Source of the DNA: Cervus elaphus
Lineage: Eukaryota > Chordata > Mammalia > Artiodactyla > Cervidae
Direction of reading: 5' to 3'
DNA: 64,000 nt
Assembly: GCF_910594005.1 (NCBI RefSeq)
Contig: NC_057823.1
Coordinates: 55,178,015 to 55,242,014 of the forward strand
A program made the position numbers and the translations under genes. The first letter of the stretch is position 1; every line of letters starts with the position of its first letter. This document shows, piece by piece, positions 20,868 through 31,515 of this stretch. The notes beneath the pieces were generated by a model. That model was not told the origin of the DNA and did no database searches. It saw nothing but the letters and a program-made list of their open reading frames with translations.

Positions 20868-21182
20868 AAGGCTTCCCTGATAGCTCAGTTGGTAAACAGT
20901 TTGCCTGCACTGCAGGAGACTCCAGTTCGATTCCTGGGTTGGGAAGATCCGCTGAAGAAGGGATAGTCTACCCACTCCAATATTCTTGGGCTTCCCTTGT
21001 GGCTCAGCTGGTAAAGAATCTACCTGCAATGTGGGAGACCTGGTTTCAGTCTCTGGGTTGGGACGATCCCCTGGAGAAGGGAAAGGCTACCCACTCTAGT
21101 ATTCTGGCCTGAAGAATTCCATGGACTATTACAGTCTATGGTGTCGCACAGAGTCGGACATGACTGAGCAACTTTCACTTTC
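20868..21182 (+). mobile_element. Dimeric Bov-tA SINE with target duplication
   Basis: A first tRNA-like head (gcttccctgatagctcag) and a short body join at 'attcttgggcttcccttgtg' to a full second unit. Flanking near-identical repeats 'aggtgaca(a/g)t' lie at 20858-20867 and 21183-21192. It has the same internal join as the copy at 7190-7500, so both belong to one dimeric subfamily. Confidence 0.92.
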
Positions 21183-21766
21183 AGGTGACAGTGTGGTTGG
21201 AGGGCAGGACCTGAGGGGGTGAGTACAGTGAGATGAAGTTGATAGGCAGCCAGGAAGCACAAGTGTCCTGATCCCAGTCCAGAACTAGTAGGGAGGGCTA
21301 CATAGAATCAGTCTTGGATGGTTTTTATGTCACCAAAGGTGGGATTTTTTTGCAGGGAGTGTTAACATAGCCTTAGGGTTGAATATATCTACTTAAATAT
21401 AACTTGGCTGAATGAGCACTTACAAGAAGATGTCCGCCGAAGCTTGAAATTTAGACCCTACTCTGTCACCAGTTCTGCTCTGCCTTCAGTGTGGTTGCTT
21501 ACATTTTTAAAGGTTCTCATTTTTATTTTTAAAGAATCTGTCTTACTCATGCATAGGAAGAATACTGTATTTTGAACCAATGACTAAATTTTGATTTCGC
21601 ATGCTGTTGGTTCAAGTGTTATGAAGAGGTGACGCAGGCACCATTGTGCTAACTCAGATTTTATACTGAGGCATGGGGTAGTTTTTTGTGCCAGAACTGC
21701 TTTGCTTCTTTACTGAGATACTGCTTCTGTGTCCCCCTGCCTCACCCCTCTGCTTTTCCTCTCCAG

Positions 21767-21838
21767 ATTGAGAATGCCAGTGAAGTGCTCATCACTCCGT
21801 TGGAGAAGTTTCGAAAGGAGCAGATTGGGGCTGCCAAG
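21767..21838 (+). CDS. ARHGAP26: ARHGAP26 internal exon, BAR domain part 3
   Basis: This 72-base exon is in phase 0 at both ends and encodes 24 residues, from IENASEVLITPLEKFRK to IGAAK. The acceptor is a long pyrimidine tract ending ctccag, and the donor is gtgaga. The 'LITPLEKFRKEQIG' segment is a BAR-family hallmark in GRAF and oligophrenin proteins. It corresponds to about residues 105-128. The next exon continues EAKKKYDKE with no frame change. An open frame runs through it (21686-21907), but the splice sites show that the true coding part is only this segment. Confidence 0.96.
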
Positions 21839-24029
21839 GTGAGAATTTTGCAAGCCTTCTTGGATTTCAGGACAGGAGGTCTGGAAAATACAACACCTAG
21901 TGTCTGAAATAAGACTGAGAGGTCAACCTCAGATCAGTCATTGTAGTGTTTTGATATCTAATTGTGTTGTGCTAGTTCATAACTCATCCAGAGGTGGAAA
22001 CCGTGCCTCCTTTGCGTGAGTAGTTACCTGTGTGTTTGGACACTATGGAATTGTATTGTTTGCAGAGGTCCAGGACTGAGGCCTAGGACAGGGGTTGCAA
22101 ATAGGCGCCTATGTATGTGAGGACCCTCTTCTTAGCCCACTTTTACTGTGTGTGAAATTGAGCCCTTTGTTGTTAGATCTTTGCATTTTTTCAAGAGAAA
22201 CTGAAAAGTCAAAGTTTTATGTGAAATTTCCTGGCCTTAAAAAACTGGGGCACATAATTAAAAAATATATATTGCATGCTGTGCAAGTCAAAAAGTGGGA
22301 CTGCTTCAACCCAGAGGTCAGCATTTGTTACCACTGATCTGGAAAGATGGTCGCTGAAACTTGGCTGATTCTAACCTGTTACTCATTTTTTTAAAGGTGG
22401 ATTCTCCCGGGTTTCCCGCCCTCTGATAAATCACTAGACAGTCCTAGCCAGGTTGACCTTCAGTAGAGTGTTAGAGGCCACCTATGGGCAAAATGTTTTC
22501 ATTGGAATCAATGAAAGCAAAAGGATTTTCAAGGTTTTCTTCCTTTTTTTTTTTTTAGCGGAACTGAAGTCATTTGGCTTGCAGCCCCTTGCGCCACCTG
22601 CAGGGGATCTTGGGCAATGTCACCCTCTTGTTGAGACGGTGTGGATTTTACTCAGTTGTGAAATGGCCTTGAGAGGTGCCTGCTTGTAGGTAGGAAAAAC
22701 AGAGCCGAAGTATAACTAGGGGTGGTCTCTTCCACCCCCAACTAAGTGCATCTGCTTTCTGAAAATGAATATGATTAGGGCGTGAAAGAGACGTTCTGGT
22801 CAGTCACCGTTATTCAGAGGGATGGACGACCCTAATTTGAAGGAAGGACCGTGGCCAAGATTTTTCTTCCAGTTTTCCAGCACTTCCCATCCAATTTTAC
22901 AGTTTTCATTTATGAGGAAATTGGAGCTCATTGGTATTGTATCATACATTCAGGAATGTATAATTTAAAGGAAGTCTTATTCTGCTAAGCTTTTGTCCAA
23001 GCCTTTGAACAGGCCCAGGGACAGATGGGAAAATGCCGAGTGCCCCTCCCTGAGTTCTCACTGATGCAGACCCCATGAGCACCTTCTCTTTTGTGGCCTT
23101 GGGGCCTCTGCCTCCCGGTCCTACCAACACAGAAGTGGCTCTGGAGGGTCCTAAAGAGCTTTGAGGCAGAGGCAGAGCAGACCCATGTATTGAGTCATCT
23201 TTCCAGTAGTCACTTCTCCAACTCCCAAGCACAGACGCCTCTCACTCCGGCCTCTTCCCTCGGTGCAGCTTTGGGGATTACCATGGTTACCATGGAGGAG
23301 GAGGGGAAGTCTGAGCACGCTTCTTTTGGGCTGATGTCAGTGATGGTCATGACAGGAGCAGGTCCTTTTCAGAGAGCTATAGATGGTGAGAAACACAAGA
23401 ATAAAAAAATTTGTAGAAAACAGTCACTCACCAAAACATGTTTCTCCTCACACACACTCTCCTCTCTCATTCTCGTCAAAGAACCATGTGGTGAAATTGG
23501 GGATGATTTCCCATACCTCCCCTTTTGTTATTTATTTTTTTCTATATATCTGTTCCTCGTCCCCACCTCCACACTGTACATGTATATCACAGAATTATGT
23601 ACACTTACAAGAACACAAAGAAACAACAGTCCCTCTACTAGGCTGTGAGGGAGCAAATTCAGGGATACCTCAGAGCCAGCAAGTTCTCTGTAGCGGCCAA
23701 GTGGAAGTTTCCCAGCTCTGCCTGTGTGATGCTTAAATTACCCATCCTCCTCCCCACTCTGGTGCCAGTTCGGTTGCTATAACAACCTGTTGCTACTTGA
23801 AGAAGCAGAAGTTAGAGTGCTGGGGGTGGTGGCAGGGAGTGAAGGTTATGAACGAGGAGGAGCATTCTTGTGCTAATTTGGCTGCTTTGGGGTAGGGCAG
23901 ATCCTATGGGCTTGGCTTAGCCATGGCCTTACTTTTAGATACCTGAGTTTGGGGGAGTTGATTTTTCTTACAGCCAAAGCTGGGTTCTCCAGTGAAACTA
24001 CAATAGACGTCAGAGAAGGTGGTTCAGAG

Positions 24030-24195
24030 TGGGGCTGCTTGAGCCCAAATCCCGTTTGTGCTGTTCACATATAAACATGGGGCGATTACTGACCTTTTTC
24101 CTAAACTGAGAAATGGGGATCATGATAGTGCTCACCTTACAGAGTTATTATGAAGAAGAAACCAGTGAACCCCTATAAAGTGCTCAGAATGCTGT
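24030..24195 (+). repeat. MIR SINE
   Basis: 'gtggggctgcttgagcccaa', then 'aaactgagaaatggggatca' and 'cttacagagttattatgaag' in MIR order. Confidence 0.65.
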
Positions 24196-25529
24196 CATAA
24201 GGTCATTTGGTATTAGCTGTTCTGTTCCATATGCACAGTTCATTCATAAGGTACGAGAGCCTGCCACATGCCTGGCACTGTGCTCCACTTTGCTGTTTGG
24301 TGGAGAATAAATGCAGATGTAGTTGCCTTGCTTGTGGCATGCAGGGAGAAAGGCCCTGTACAGAATGGTGTAAATAAGCATATGATCTTGCACATTGCGG
24401 TGGGTGCTGTGAAGGGTTTCCCTCCTGGAATGTGGGACATGGAAAGCGAGTGGTGTTTTGATAAGAAGGAGGTAGGTTTAGATGCTGGACCTCATCATCA
24501 CTGCCACTACCCTGACTGCCACCACCATCATCAGCACGGAATTCTATCAGGCACTTTCCATGTGCCACGTGCTCTGCCAAGCACTGGATATGCCTTATCT
24601 CATTTATTCCTGACAGTCCTACAATGGGGTGGGTGTTCTTAATGCTTTTTTGTTAGTCTCTGAGCTGAAAGGGAAAACTGGAGGCATTATCTGGGCTAGT
24701 CATCCTGAATTTATAGATCAGGGAACTGAGTCCTGAAGGGACAGTGGTTTGTACGGAGTTGGGAATCATTACCAGGATCCTAACTCTGTCTTGGATCCAT
24801 TTTGCCAAATACTGTGTACCCTCTGGAAGTCAGTGAATAGCATCTTGGTACCTGAGTGAGGAAGTCTTACTACCTTCCTGTCTAAAGAACATTATCTCAA
24901 TCTTAGTGGAGTTATGCCCCCAGAGATCTTGTTGCTGTTTTCTCAGGACAGGAACTGCTTCCTGTTCCCTTGAGTTCTGGCTGTCCTCTTGAGCATGGAA
25001 TGTGGAGGCTCAAGTTGCCAGAAAGTCACAGAATGTCAATGACTCATGTTCCCAGGCCTCTTCTCACCTCTGGTCAGCTGGACTGTGCTGGCACAGGGTT
25101 CTCTTTGGGGGGTTGCTGACAAGGCTGATGAAAGGGCTGTAGGAGTATTAATTAGAGTTGGAATCGCAGCTCCAAGTCACTAGATTTCTATGAAGGAAAA
25201 GCATTGAGTCAAGTGTTTTGTCTTGTACCTTTCCTTGTTTGAAGGAGAAATGTGTCCTCTGGCTTTGTCTCCACTTGCTTCTGCATGTTTTTTTCATGTA
25301 TGTAAGGCTTTCAAACAAAATTCAGATTTGTAGACATGGACACTTGCCAGCTCAAATGGGTAAATGATGAATCTGCCCATTTTGTGAGGCTTAGAGTCTT
25401 GGTGTTGACCAGATAAATGGTGTTCTGATGCCACGGTTGCTTGTCAGCGCTTCAGGTGATAGTTTCTTGGTGTGTCCTTCACGCTTAGGCTCTGGGTGTT
25501 CTGTCCGTCTGCATTTATCAGTCCCCTCC

Positions 25530-25805
25530 CCCTCACTAGGTGAGCAGATCTTTGATCATACTTCCCCTCCCCAGGGAGGCCTCTCCGGAACATTTGTCTG
25601 CAAGAATCTTTGGGACTACACCCTGTCTCCTTCATGGACCTGTGGCAGTCTGAAATCATGCTGTTTGTTTACTGGTTAATTGTGTTTCTCCTTCTGCTTG
25701 AACACCCCTACCATGAGGGTGGGGCCTTTTCTGCCTTGTATTTCCAGTGCCTGAAGGATCCTTACACAGAGTGCTTGCTCATTACATCATCATTAAATGA
25801 AGAGG
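25530..25805 (+). repeat. L2 LINE 3' end
   Basis: Text such as 'cttcccctccccagggaggc', 'accatgagggtggggccttt' and the terminal 'catcattaaatga' follows the L2 3' end. Confidence 0.6.
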
Positions 25806-26034
25806 GGTCTCAGCTTCCTTATCTGGCAACAAATTTTTTTCTTCTCCTATAAGCCTTGGAGTTGAAGAAAAATATCTCCCGTGGAATCCCCAAAAGTCAA
25901 AAGCAGGAGTGATGCACCCAGTTAGTGCATTTGATCCTTTTTATCAGGCCACAGTGGACCTTCCTCCAGCCCCCTTGCCTACCATTTCCACTGAAATGTG
26001 GAGGGAAGAGAAACCACCTACGACGGTATGTCCA

Positions 26035-26170
26035 GGTGTGGGCTTAAAAGCAGCTTGTCTTGGGCTCAGACTCCAGCTCTGTCACTCTCTGGAACTTTTT
26101 ACAGAAGTTAACCTCCTGAATCTAAGTTTTCTTATCTGTAAAATAGGGAATAGAAACTCAGTGACTTTGG
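26035..26170 (+). repeat. MIR SINE
   Basis: 'ggctcagactccagctctgt', 'acctcctgaatctaagtttt' and 'cttatctgtaaaatagggaa' form the MIR core in order. Confidence 0.7.
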
Positions 26171-26189
26171 GAGAGCTAATACAATGTTT

Positions 26190-27760
26190 CAGTTCAGTTC
26201 ATTCGCTCAGTCATGCCTGACTCTTTGCGACCCCATGAATCGCAGCCCGCCAGGCCTCCCTGTCCATCACCAGCTCCCGGAGTTTACTCAAACTCATGCC
26301 CATCGAGTCAGTGATGCCATCTAGCCATCTCATCCTCTGTCGTCTCCTTCTCCTCCTGCCCCCAATCCCTCCCAGCATCAGGGTCTTTTCCAATGAGTCA
26401 ACTCTTCGCATGAGGTGGCCAAAGTATTGGAGTTTCAGATTCAGCATCAGTCCTTCCAATGAACACCCAGGACTGATCTCCTTTAGGATGGACTGGCTGG
26501 ATCTCCTTGCAGTCCAAGGGACTCTCAAGAGTCTTCTCCAACACTACAGTTCAAAAGCATCAATTTTTCGGCTCTCAGCTTTCTTCACAGTCCAACTCTC
26601 ACATCCATACATGACCGCTGGAAAAACCATAGCTTTGACCAGATGGGCCTTTGTTGGTAAGGTAATGTCTCTGCTTTTTAATATGCTATCTAGGTTGGTC
26701 ATCACTTTCCTTCCAAGGAGTAAGCGTCTTTTAATTTCATGGCTGCAGTCACCATCTGCAGTGATTTTGGAGCCCCAAAAAATAAAGTCTGACACTGTTT
26801 CCACTGTCTCCCCATCTATTTCCCATGAGGTGATGGGATCAGATGCCATGATCTCAGTTTTCTGAATGTTAAGCTTTAAGCCAACTTTTTCACTCTCCTC
26901 TTTCACTTTCATCAAGAGGCTTTTTAGTTCCTCTTCACTCTCTGCCATAAGGGTGGTGTCATCTGCATATCTGAGGTTGTTGATATTTCTTCCGGCAATC
27001 TTGATTCCAATCTTGTGCTTCCTCCAGCCCAGCGTTTCTCATGATGTACTCTGCATATAAGTTAAATAAGCAGGGTGACAATATACAGCCTTGACATACT
27101 CCTTTTCCTATTTGGAACCAGTCTATTGTTCCATACCCAGTTCTAACTGTTGCTTCCTGACCTGCATACAGGTTTCTCAAGAGGCAGGTCAGGTGGCCTG
27201 GTATTCCCATCTCTTTCAGAATTTCCCACAGTTTATTGTGATCCACACAGTTGAAGGCTTTGGTGTAGTCAATAAAGCAGAAATAGATGTTTTTCTGGAA
27301 CTCTCTTGCTTTTTCAATGATCCAGCAGATATTGGCAACTTGATCTCTGGTTCCTCTGCCTTTTCTAAAACCAGCTTGAACATCTGGAAGTTCTCGGTTC
27401 ACGTATTGCTGAAGCCTGGCTTGGAGAATTTTGAGCATTACTTTACTAGTGGGTAAGATGAGTGCAATTGTGCGGTAGTTTGAGCATTCTTTGGGATTGC
27501 CTTTCTTAGGGATTGGAATGAAAACTGACCTTTTCCAGTCCTGTGGCCACTGCTGAGTTTTCCAAATTTGCTGGCATATTGAGTGCAGCACTTTCACAGC
27601 ATCTTCTTTCAGGATTTGAAATAGCTCAACTGGAATTCCATCACATCCACTAGCTTTGTTTGTAGTGATGCTTTCTAAGGCCCACTTGACTTACATTCCA
27701 TGATGTCTGGCTCTAGGTGAGTGATCACACCATTGTGATTATCTGGGTCGTGAAGATCTT
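26190..27760 (-). mobile_element. BovB (RTE-type) LINE, 5' truncated, antisense to the gene
   Basis: The 3' terminus is at 26190, where the plus strand reads 'ttcagttcagttcattcgct', and the truncated 5' edge is near 27760. It contains three open pieces of reverse transcriptase and C-terminal sequence (see separate entry). BovB is a non-LTR retrotransposon known to have entered ruminant ancestors horizontally and to have supplied the 3' ends of Bov-A and Bov-tA SINEs. This copy lies in the intron between the exons at 21767 and 28685 and is transcribed opposite to ARHGAP26. Confidence 0.95.
26211..27597 (-). pseudogene. BovB ORF2 fragment: reverse transcriptase and C-terminal region
   Basis: Minus-strand open pieces are 27597-26959, 26948-26544 and 26528-26211. 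The first contains the reverse transcriptase fingers and palm (AGFRKGRGTRDQVANI, then FIDYTKAFNCVDH and VCQGCILSPCLFNLY). The second starts beside the YADD catalytic box, which lies at about 26974-26963 in its frame. It continues with MAESEEELKSLLMKV and YGCESWTVKKAE. The third holds the C-terminal LMRRVDSLEKT, RMRWLDGITDSM and DREAWRAAIHGVAKS blocks. A one-base shift near 27005-27015 separates pieces one and two, and a TAG at 26546-26544 separates pieces two and three. The N-terminal endonuclease is missing. It is not functional as it stands. Confidence 0.93.
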
Positions 27761-28684
27761 TTTTGTACATGTATATTTTTTATTTTGAAAGCAATCATAT
27801 AGGATAATAGACATCTCCCTAATGGAGGAAAACATCACTCATTATCCCATTTCCTATCTCAAGTATTTTCACTGAAGTATCTTCCCACCTAATGTTTGTC
27901 TGTAGGTAGACACATTGTTTATAGGATGCAACAAGTTTGTATCATGCTGTCACTACATTGTGAGCATCCTTCCATATGACTAGCTAGCCTTCTAAGTTAT
28001 GTTTAATGACTGCCTCATATTTTAATTATCCCAGATTCTATTCTTAGGCAGCACTGTTACTGTTGCTTTTTCTTTGGTTATTATAAATGCTGCTGCAGTG
28101 AACACATCTGGGAAGATAACATCTTCTTTGTTTTGAATTATTCCTTACCTTGAAGACCCACATGTGATATTATTGCATCAAGGATGTTTAGATCTCCAAA
28201 TTAAACAGTGCTTTTTGAACATGGTTAAAGCTTGATCTACCATTAGTTCGGACTTGTCCCCTTTAAGGTGTACTTACACCTTCCTGTTTGGGGATTAGCT
28301 TTACAGATAACTTTCCTTCTTCCTTTGGCTTTGAACATCCTTGCGAGTTATAAACTAGAAATTTCTATCTTACAACTGAAGTTTTTAGAAGGTGGAGTCC
28401 TGACTCTGCCACTTTGAAATACTGGCATTTACCTCGTTTCTGGTATTGTAGTGAGTCCTCTATGGTAGACCCTCAAAACGGTCAGGATATTGATGTGTGG
28501 TTGTTTGGTTTCATGGGCATTATTGGAAGAGTAGGAGCTGGGTGGTCTGCCACATTTCTGGGTGTAAGGGAATGATGAACCCATGAAGATGAACAGGAAA
28601 AGTCTGACCCGGGTTGCTTCCATCCCTGGAACATCTTATTTTTCTTTTTTCTTTTTCCTTTCCTCTTTTTTTTTTTTTTGCCAG

Positions 28685-28786
28685 GAGGCCAAAAAGAAGT
28701 ATGACAAGGAGACAGAGAAGTATTGTGGCATCTTAGAAAAGCACTTGAATTTGTCTTCCAAGAAGAAAGAGTCTCAGCTTCAGGAG
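28685..28786 (+). CDS. ARHGAP26: ARHGAP26 internal exon, BAR domain part 4
   Basis: This 102-base exon is in phase 0 at both ends and encodes 34 residues, from EAKKKYDKETEKYCGILEKH to QLQE. The acceptor is ttttgccag after a very long polypyrimidine tract, and the donor is gtaagt. The lysine-rich segments (KKKYDKETEKY and SSKKKES) give the positive charge expected of a membrane-binding BAR surface. It corresponds to about residues 129-162. It joins in phase to ADSQVDLVRQ at 35600. Confidence 0.97.
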
Positions 28787-30002
28787 GTAAGTGACTTTAC
28801 TAGTGTCCTGAATAAAGTGTTTTAATGTTTCCATGGTACTGTGGATATGTGCTGGTTACTCTTTGCTGGAACACCCTAGGGTTGCAAGGGATCTCAGAAG
28901 CCAGGAGCTTCATTCTGATCCCTCCTTCCATGCTTGCTGCCTACATGGCCTTTGTCCCTTCTCAAACTGCAGCTCACACTGTGTGCTGTCCATCCTGTCC
29001 ACGGCAAGGGATATGCAGCTGGTCAAGATCACTCTAATCGCTAGACTTTGCTTCTTCTTTTCAAACTGAGATCTGTTTTCCTGTTTCTCTCACCCTTGAC
29101 TTTGATTCTGTACTCCCTTACCTTGCCTTTTGACTTTCTCCTTACATCACTGATTTGAAATGTTAGTATCTGAAACCCTTTGGTCATCCTTCCTTAATGT
29201 GAAATGAAAAAAAAAAAAAAAAAAATCCAACCACTGCTTGGCATTAGTCTTTTTTTTTTAAAGCAGTATTTTGTTGTCTCTCATATATTTTGTGTAGAGG
29301 TTACCTTGTTTCAAAAAAGTAAATTCTTTGATCTGCTCGTTTTTTTGTTTTTTTTTTTTTTTTTGCATAAGGTCTTTTTAAAGAGTGGTTAACTTGGAAA
29401 GAAAAGTTGGCTTTGTGACCTTGGAGCTGTGACCATTTTTATTTAGTTCATGGAGATTTGCATGGGGAGGGGGTATATGTTTTGGAGAGACAGGGCAGTT
29501 TGCTAGTGTAACTCCATGCTTGGCTACATGAATATCCTCCTACTTAACTCTTAAAAATTTGCTTGAACTGTCTCAGGTGTGTGCTAAAAGAGAACCTGAG
29601 GTTTTTGAGCTAGCTTGCATTCTTCAGTTTCCTTTCTTTTAGAGCAAATTCCATGCCAGTACTTCTGTTCACATGAAGGTGATGGGATTAAAGGTTGAAA
29701 GATCAGGAATAGTCAGCAGATGGTAGAGGCCACTCCCCTCCCCACTAGGATTTGTTTCATATCCCAGTTAGGAAGTGGTGTGCTCAGAACTCTTTGCTTT
29801 GAAATGAGTGAATGAGTGAGTGAATAGTTGCTCTGGCACCTACTGACATTGGGAGATGCACATGTATGCACATGCATGACGTCCCCGGAGTGAGACTGCT
29901 TCTCCTCCAAGGCTGTTCTGCCCATGCTTGGACCCTGATGAGTTGGTCTGGGACACGTACCACATTTTCTTTCAGGGCCATGCCAATAGCATCTCCCCCT
30001 GA

Positions 30003-30258
30003 TACAGCTGAAGCTCCAACACTTCAGCCATCTGATGGCGAAGAACTGACTCATTGGAAAAGACCCTGATGCTGGGAAAGATTGAAGGCGGGAGGAGAAG
30101 GGGTTGACAGAGGATGAGATGGTTGGATGGCATCACTGACTTGATGGACGTGAGTTTGAGTAAGCTCTGAGAGTTGGTGAATGACAGGGAAGCCTGGAGT
30201 GCTGCAGTCCATGGGGTCGCAAAGAGTCCGACACGACTGTACAACTGAACTGAACTGA
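30003..30258 (+). mobile_element. BovB LINE 3' end
   Basis: The sequence runs 'cagctgaagctccaacactt', 'gaactgactcattggaaaag', 'ggatgagatggttggatggc' and 'gtccgacacgactgtacaac', ending in ACTGAACTGAACTGA. This is the BovB 3' end in sense orientation with its short tandem tail. About 255 bp, 5' truncated. Confidence 0.92.
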
Positions 30259-30519
30259 GATAGCAGTATGGGGACCAGAACACTGGACTGACAGAGACAC
30301 CTTCTTTTCAAGGCTTGCTTTACCACATAGTTGACTGTGTGACCTGGGAAAGTACTTGGTCTGTCTGAGCTCTAGTTCTTTTGTAAAATACTCATAAATC
30401 ACCTGTCCTGACTACTTCATGTATGAGAAGGTAAATTACAACTGCCATACAAATGTAAAGTATTATCCCTATAACTGGCCTGATCCTCCCCCTACCCTGT
30501 TCCCACATTGGATGGCATT

Positions 30520-31050
30520 TTTCCTGATGCCTTATGTTCTGGCTGCTGTGATGGAATACCATAGACTGGGTGGCTTATAAAGAACAGAAATCTGTTTCTC
30601 ACAGTTCTGGATATTGGGAAGTCCAGGATCCGGGTGGTGGCAGATTTGGTGTCTGGTGAGGCCTGCTTGCTGGTTCATAGATGGCTATCTTCTGGCTGTG
30701 TCCTTACAAGGCAAAATGGGTAGGGTGAGCTAGTCTCCTTGGCAACTTGTGTAGAAACTCTACAGAGGGACTTCCCTCATGGTCCAGTAGTTAAGACTTC
30801 ACCTTCCAGTGTAGGAGGTGTGGGTTTGATCCCTGGTTGGGGAGCTAAGATCCCACATGCCTCCTAGCCTAAAAAACAAAAGATAAAACAGAAGCAACAT
30901 TGTAACAAATTTAATAAAGACTTAAAAAAAAGGATTCTATGCTCAAGACTCTAAGCTCATAATTATTTCCCACAGGCTCCACCCCAAATGCTATCACACT
31001 GGGGATTAGTTACTAATGTAGTGGTGAGGAGGGCAAACATTCTGTCTGCA
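30520..31050 (-). repeat. MLT1-type (ERVL-MaLR) LTR split by a CHR SINE
   Basis: The plus strand reads 'taccatagactgggtggctt', 'ataaagaacagaaatctgtt', 'gtgtctggtgaggcctgctt', then after the SINE 'ggctccaccccaaatgctat' and 'cacactggggattag', ending near 'caaacattctgtctgca'. In reverse complement this is MLT1 LTR order. Confidence 0.75.
30772..30935 (+). mobile_element. CHR-type tRNA-derived SINE
   Basis: 'gggacttccctcatggtcca', 'gtgtgggtttgatccctggt' and 'tggggagctaagatcccaca', ending in 'aataaagacttaaaaaaaa'. This is the CHR family shared by cetaceans, hippos and ruminants. It is inserted in the MLT1 LTR, so it is younger. Confidence 0.85.
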
Positions 31051-31289
31051 GCTCTGACTCTGCCAGTATTTATCTGCTTATCTTAGTGGATATTTTTGCA
31101 TTTATGGTTTTTTTTGTTGTTGTTGTTACAGTCCTTGTCTTTTACCCATTTACACTTCCTAAGTACTTTGAAGGCAAGGATTAGGCTGCAGGTCTTTGTT
31201 GCAAGTCCTGGTCTCTTCTCAAGCACTGCTTTTTATACCTTAGCTGAATTAAATTGAATAAAAATCTCATAATAATAATGATGATAATG

Positions 31290-31515
31290 TTTTTACTAGC
31301 AACAGCAACAATAATAGTGGCGGTTGTTTACTGAATACGTATTTATATACTAGCACTTCACATGGAATCTGCTCAGCTTCTCACAACCACCCTATGAGGT
31401 ACAGATGGATTCCCTCTCATTTACATAGGGGGCGGCTGATGCTCAAAGATATTAAATAGCTTGCCCATTGCTAGTCAGCAAGGATTTGAACCCTGGCTCC
31501 TGACTCTGGAGACCT
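31290..31515 (-). repeat. MIR SINE
   Basis: 'cacaaccaccctatgaggta', 'ttaaatagcttgcccattgc' and 'aaggatttgaaccctggctc' are the reverse complement of MIR. One of the best-preserved MIRs here. Confidence 0.8.

Larger units (their letters stand above)
16925..21766 (+). other. ARHGAP26: ARHGAP26 intron (4.8 kb)
   Basis: It contains a nested MLT1/LTR/Bov-A2 block (17735-18740), a minus-strand MIR (18745-18920), L2-like text near 19390-19600 and a dimeric Bov-tA (20868-21182). A short TG/TA-rich run lies at 17158-17190. The remainder appears unique. Confidence 0.85.
21839..28684 (+). other. ARHGAP26: ARHGAP26 intron (6.8 kb)
   Basis: It contains MIR copies (24030-24195, 26035-26170), an L2 3' end (25530-25805) and the 1.57-kb antisense BovB (26190-27760). 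The acceptor side has an unusually long T/C tract (about 28630-28680). The 185-residue open frame at 23091-23648 shows no recognisable domain and is likely chance. Confidence 0.85.

Noticed and set aside
23091..23648. 185-residue open frame in an intron
   Set aside because: No domain, low-complexity Ser/Thr/Leu text, no fitting splice sites and it lies between two confirmed exons. Treated as chance.
26296..26865. 189-residue open frame on the plus strand
   Set aside because: It is the antisense shadow of the BovB reverse transcriptase region; the meaningful protein is on the minus strand.
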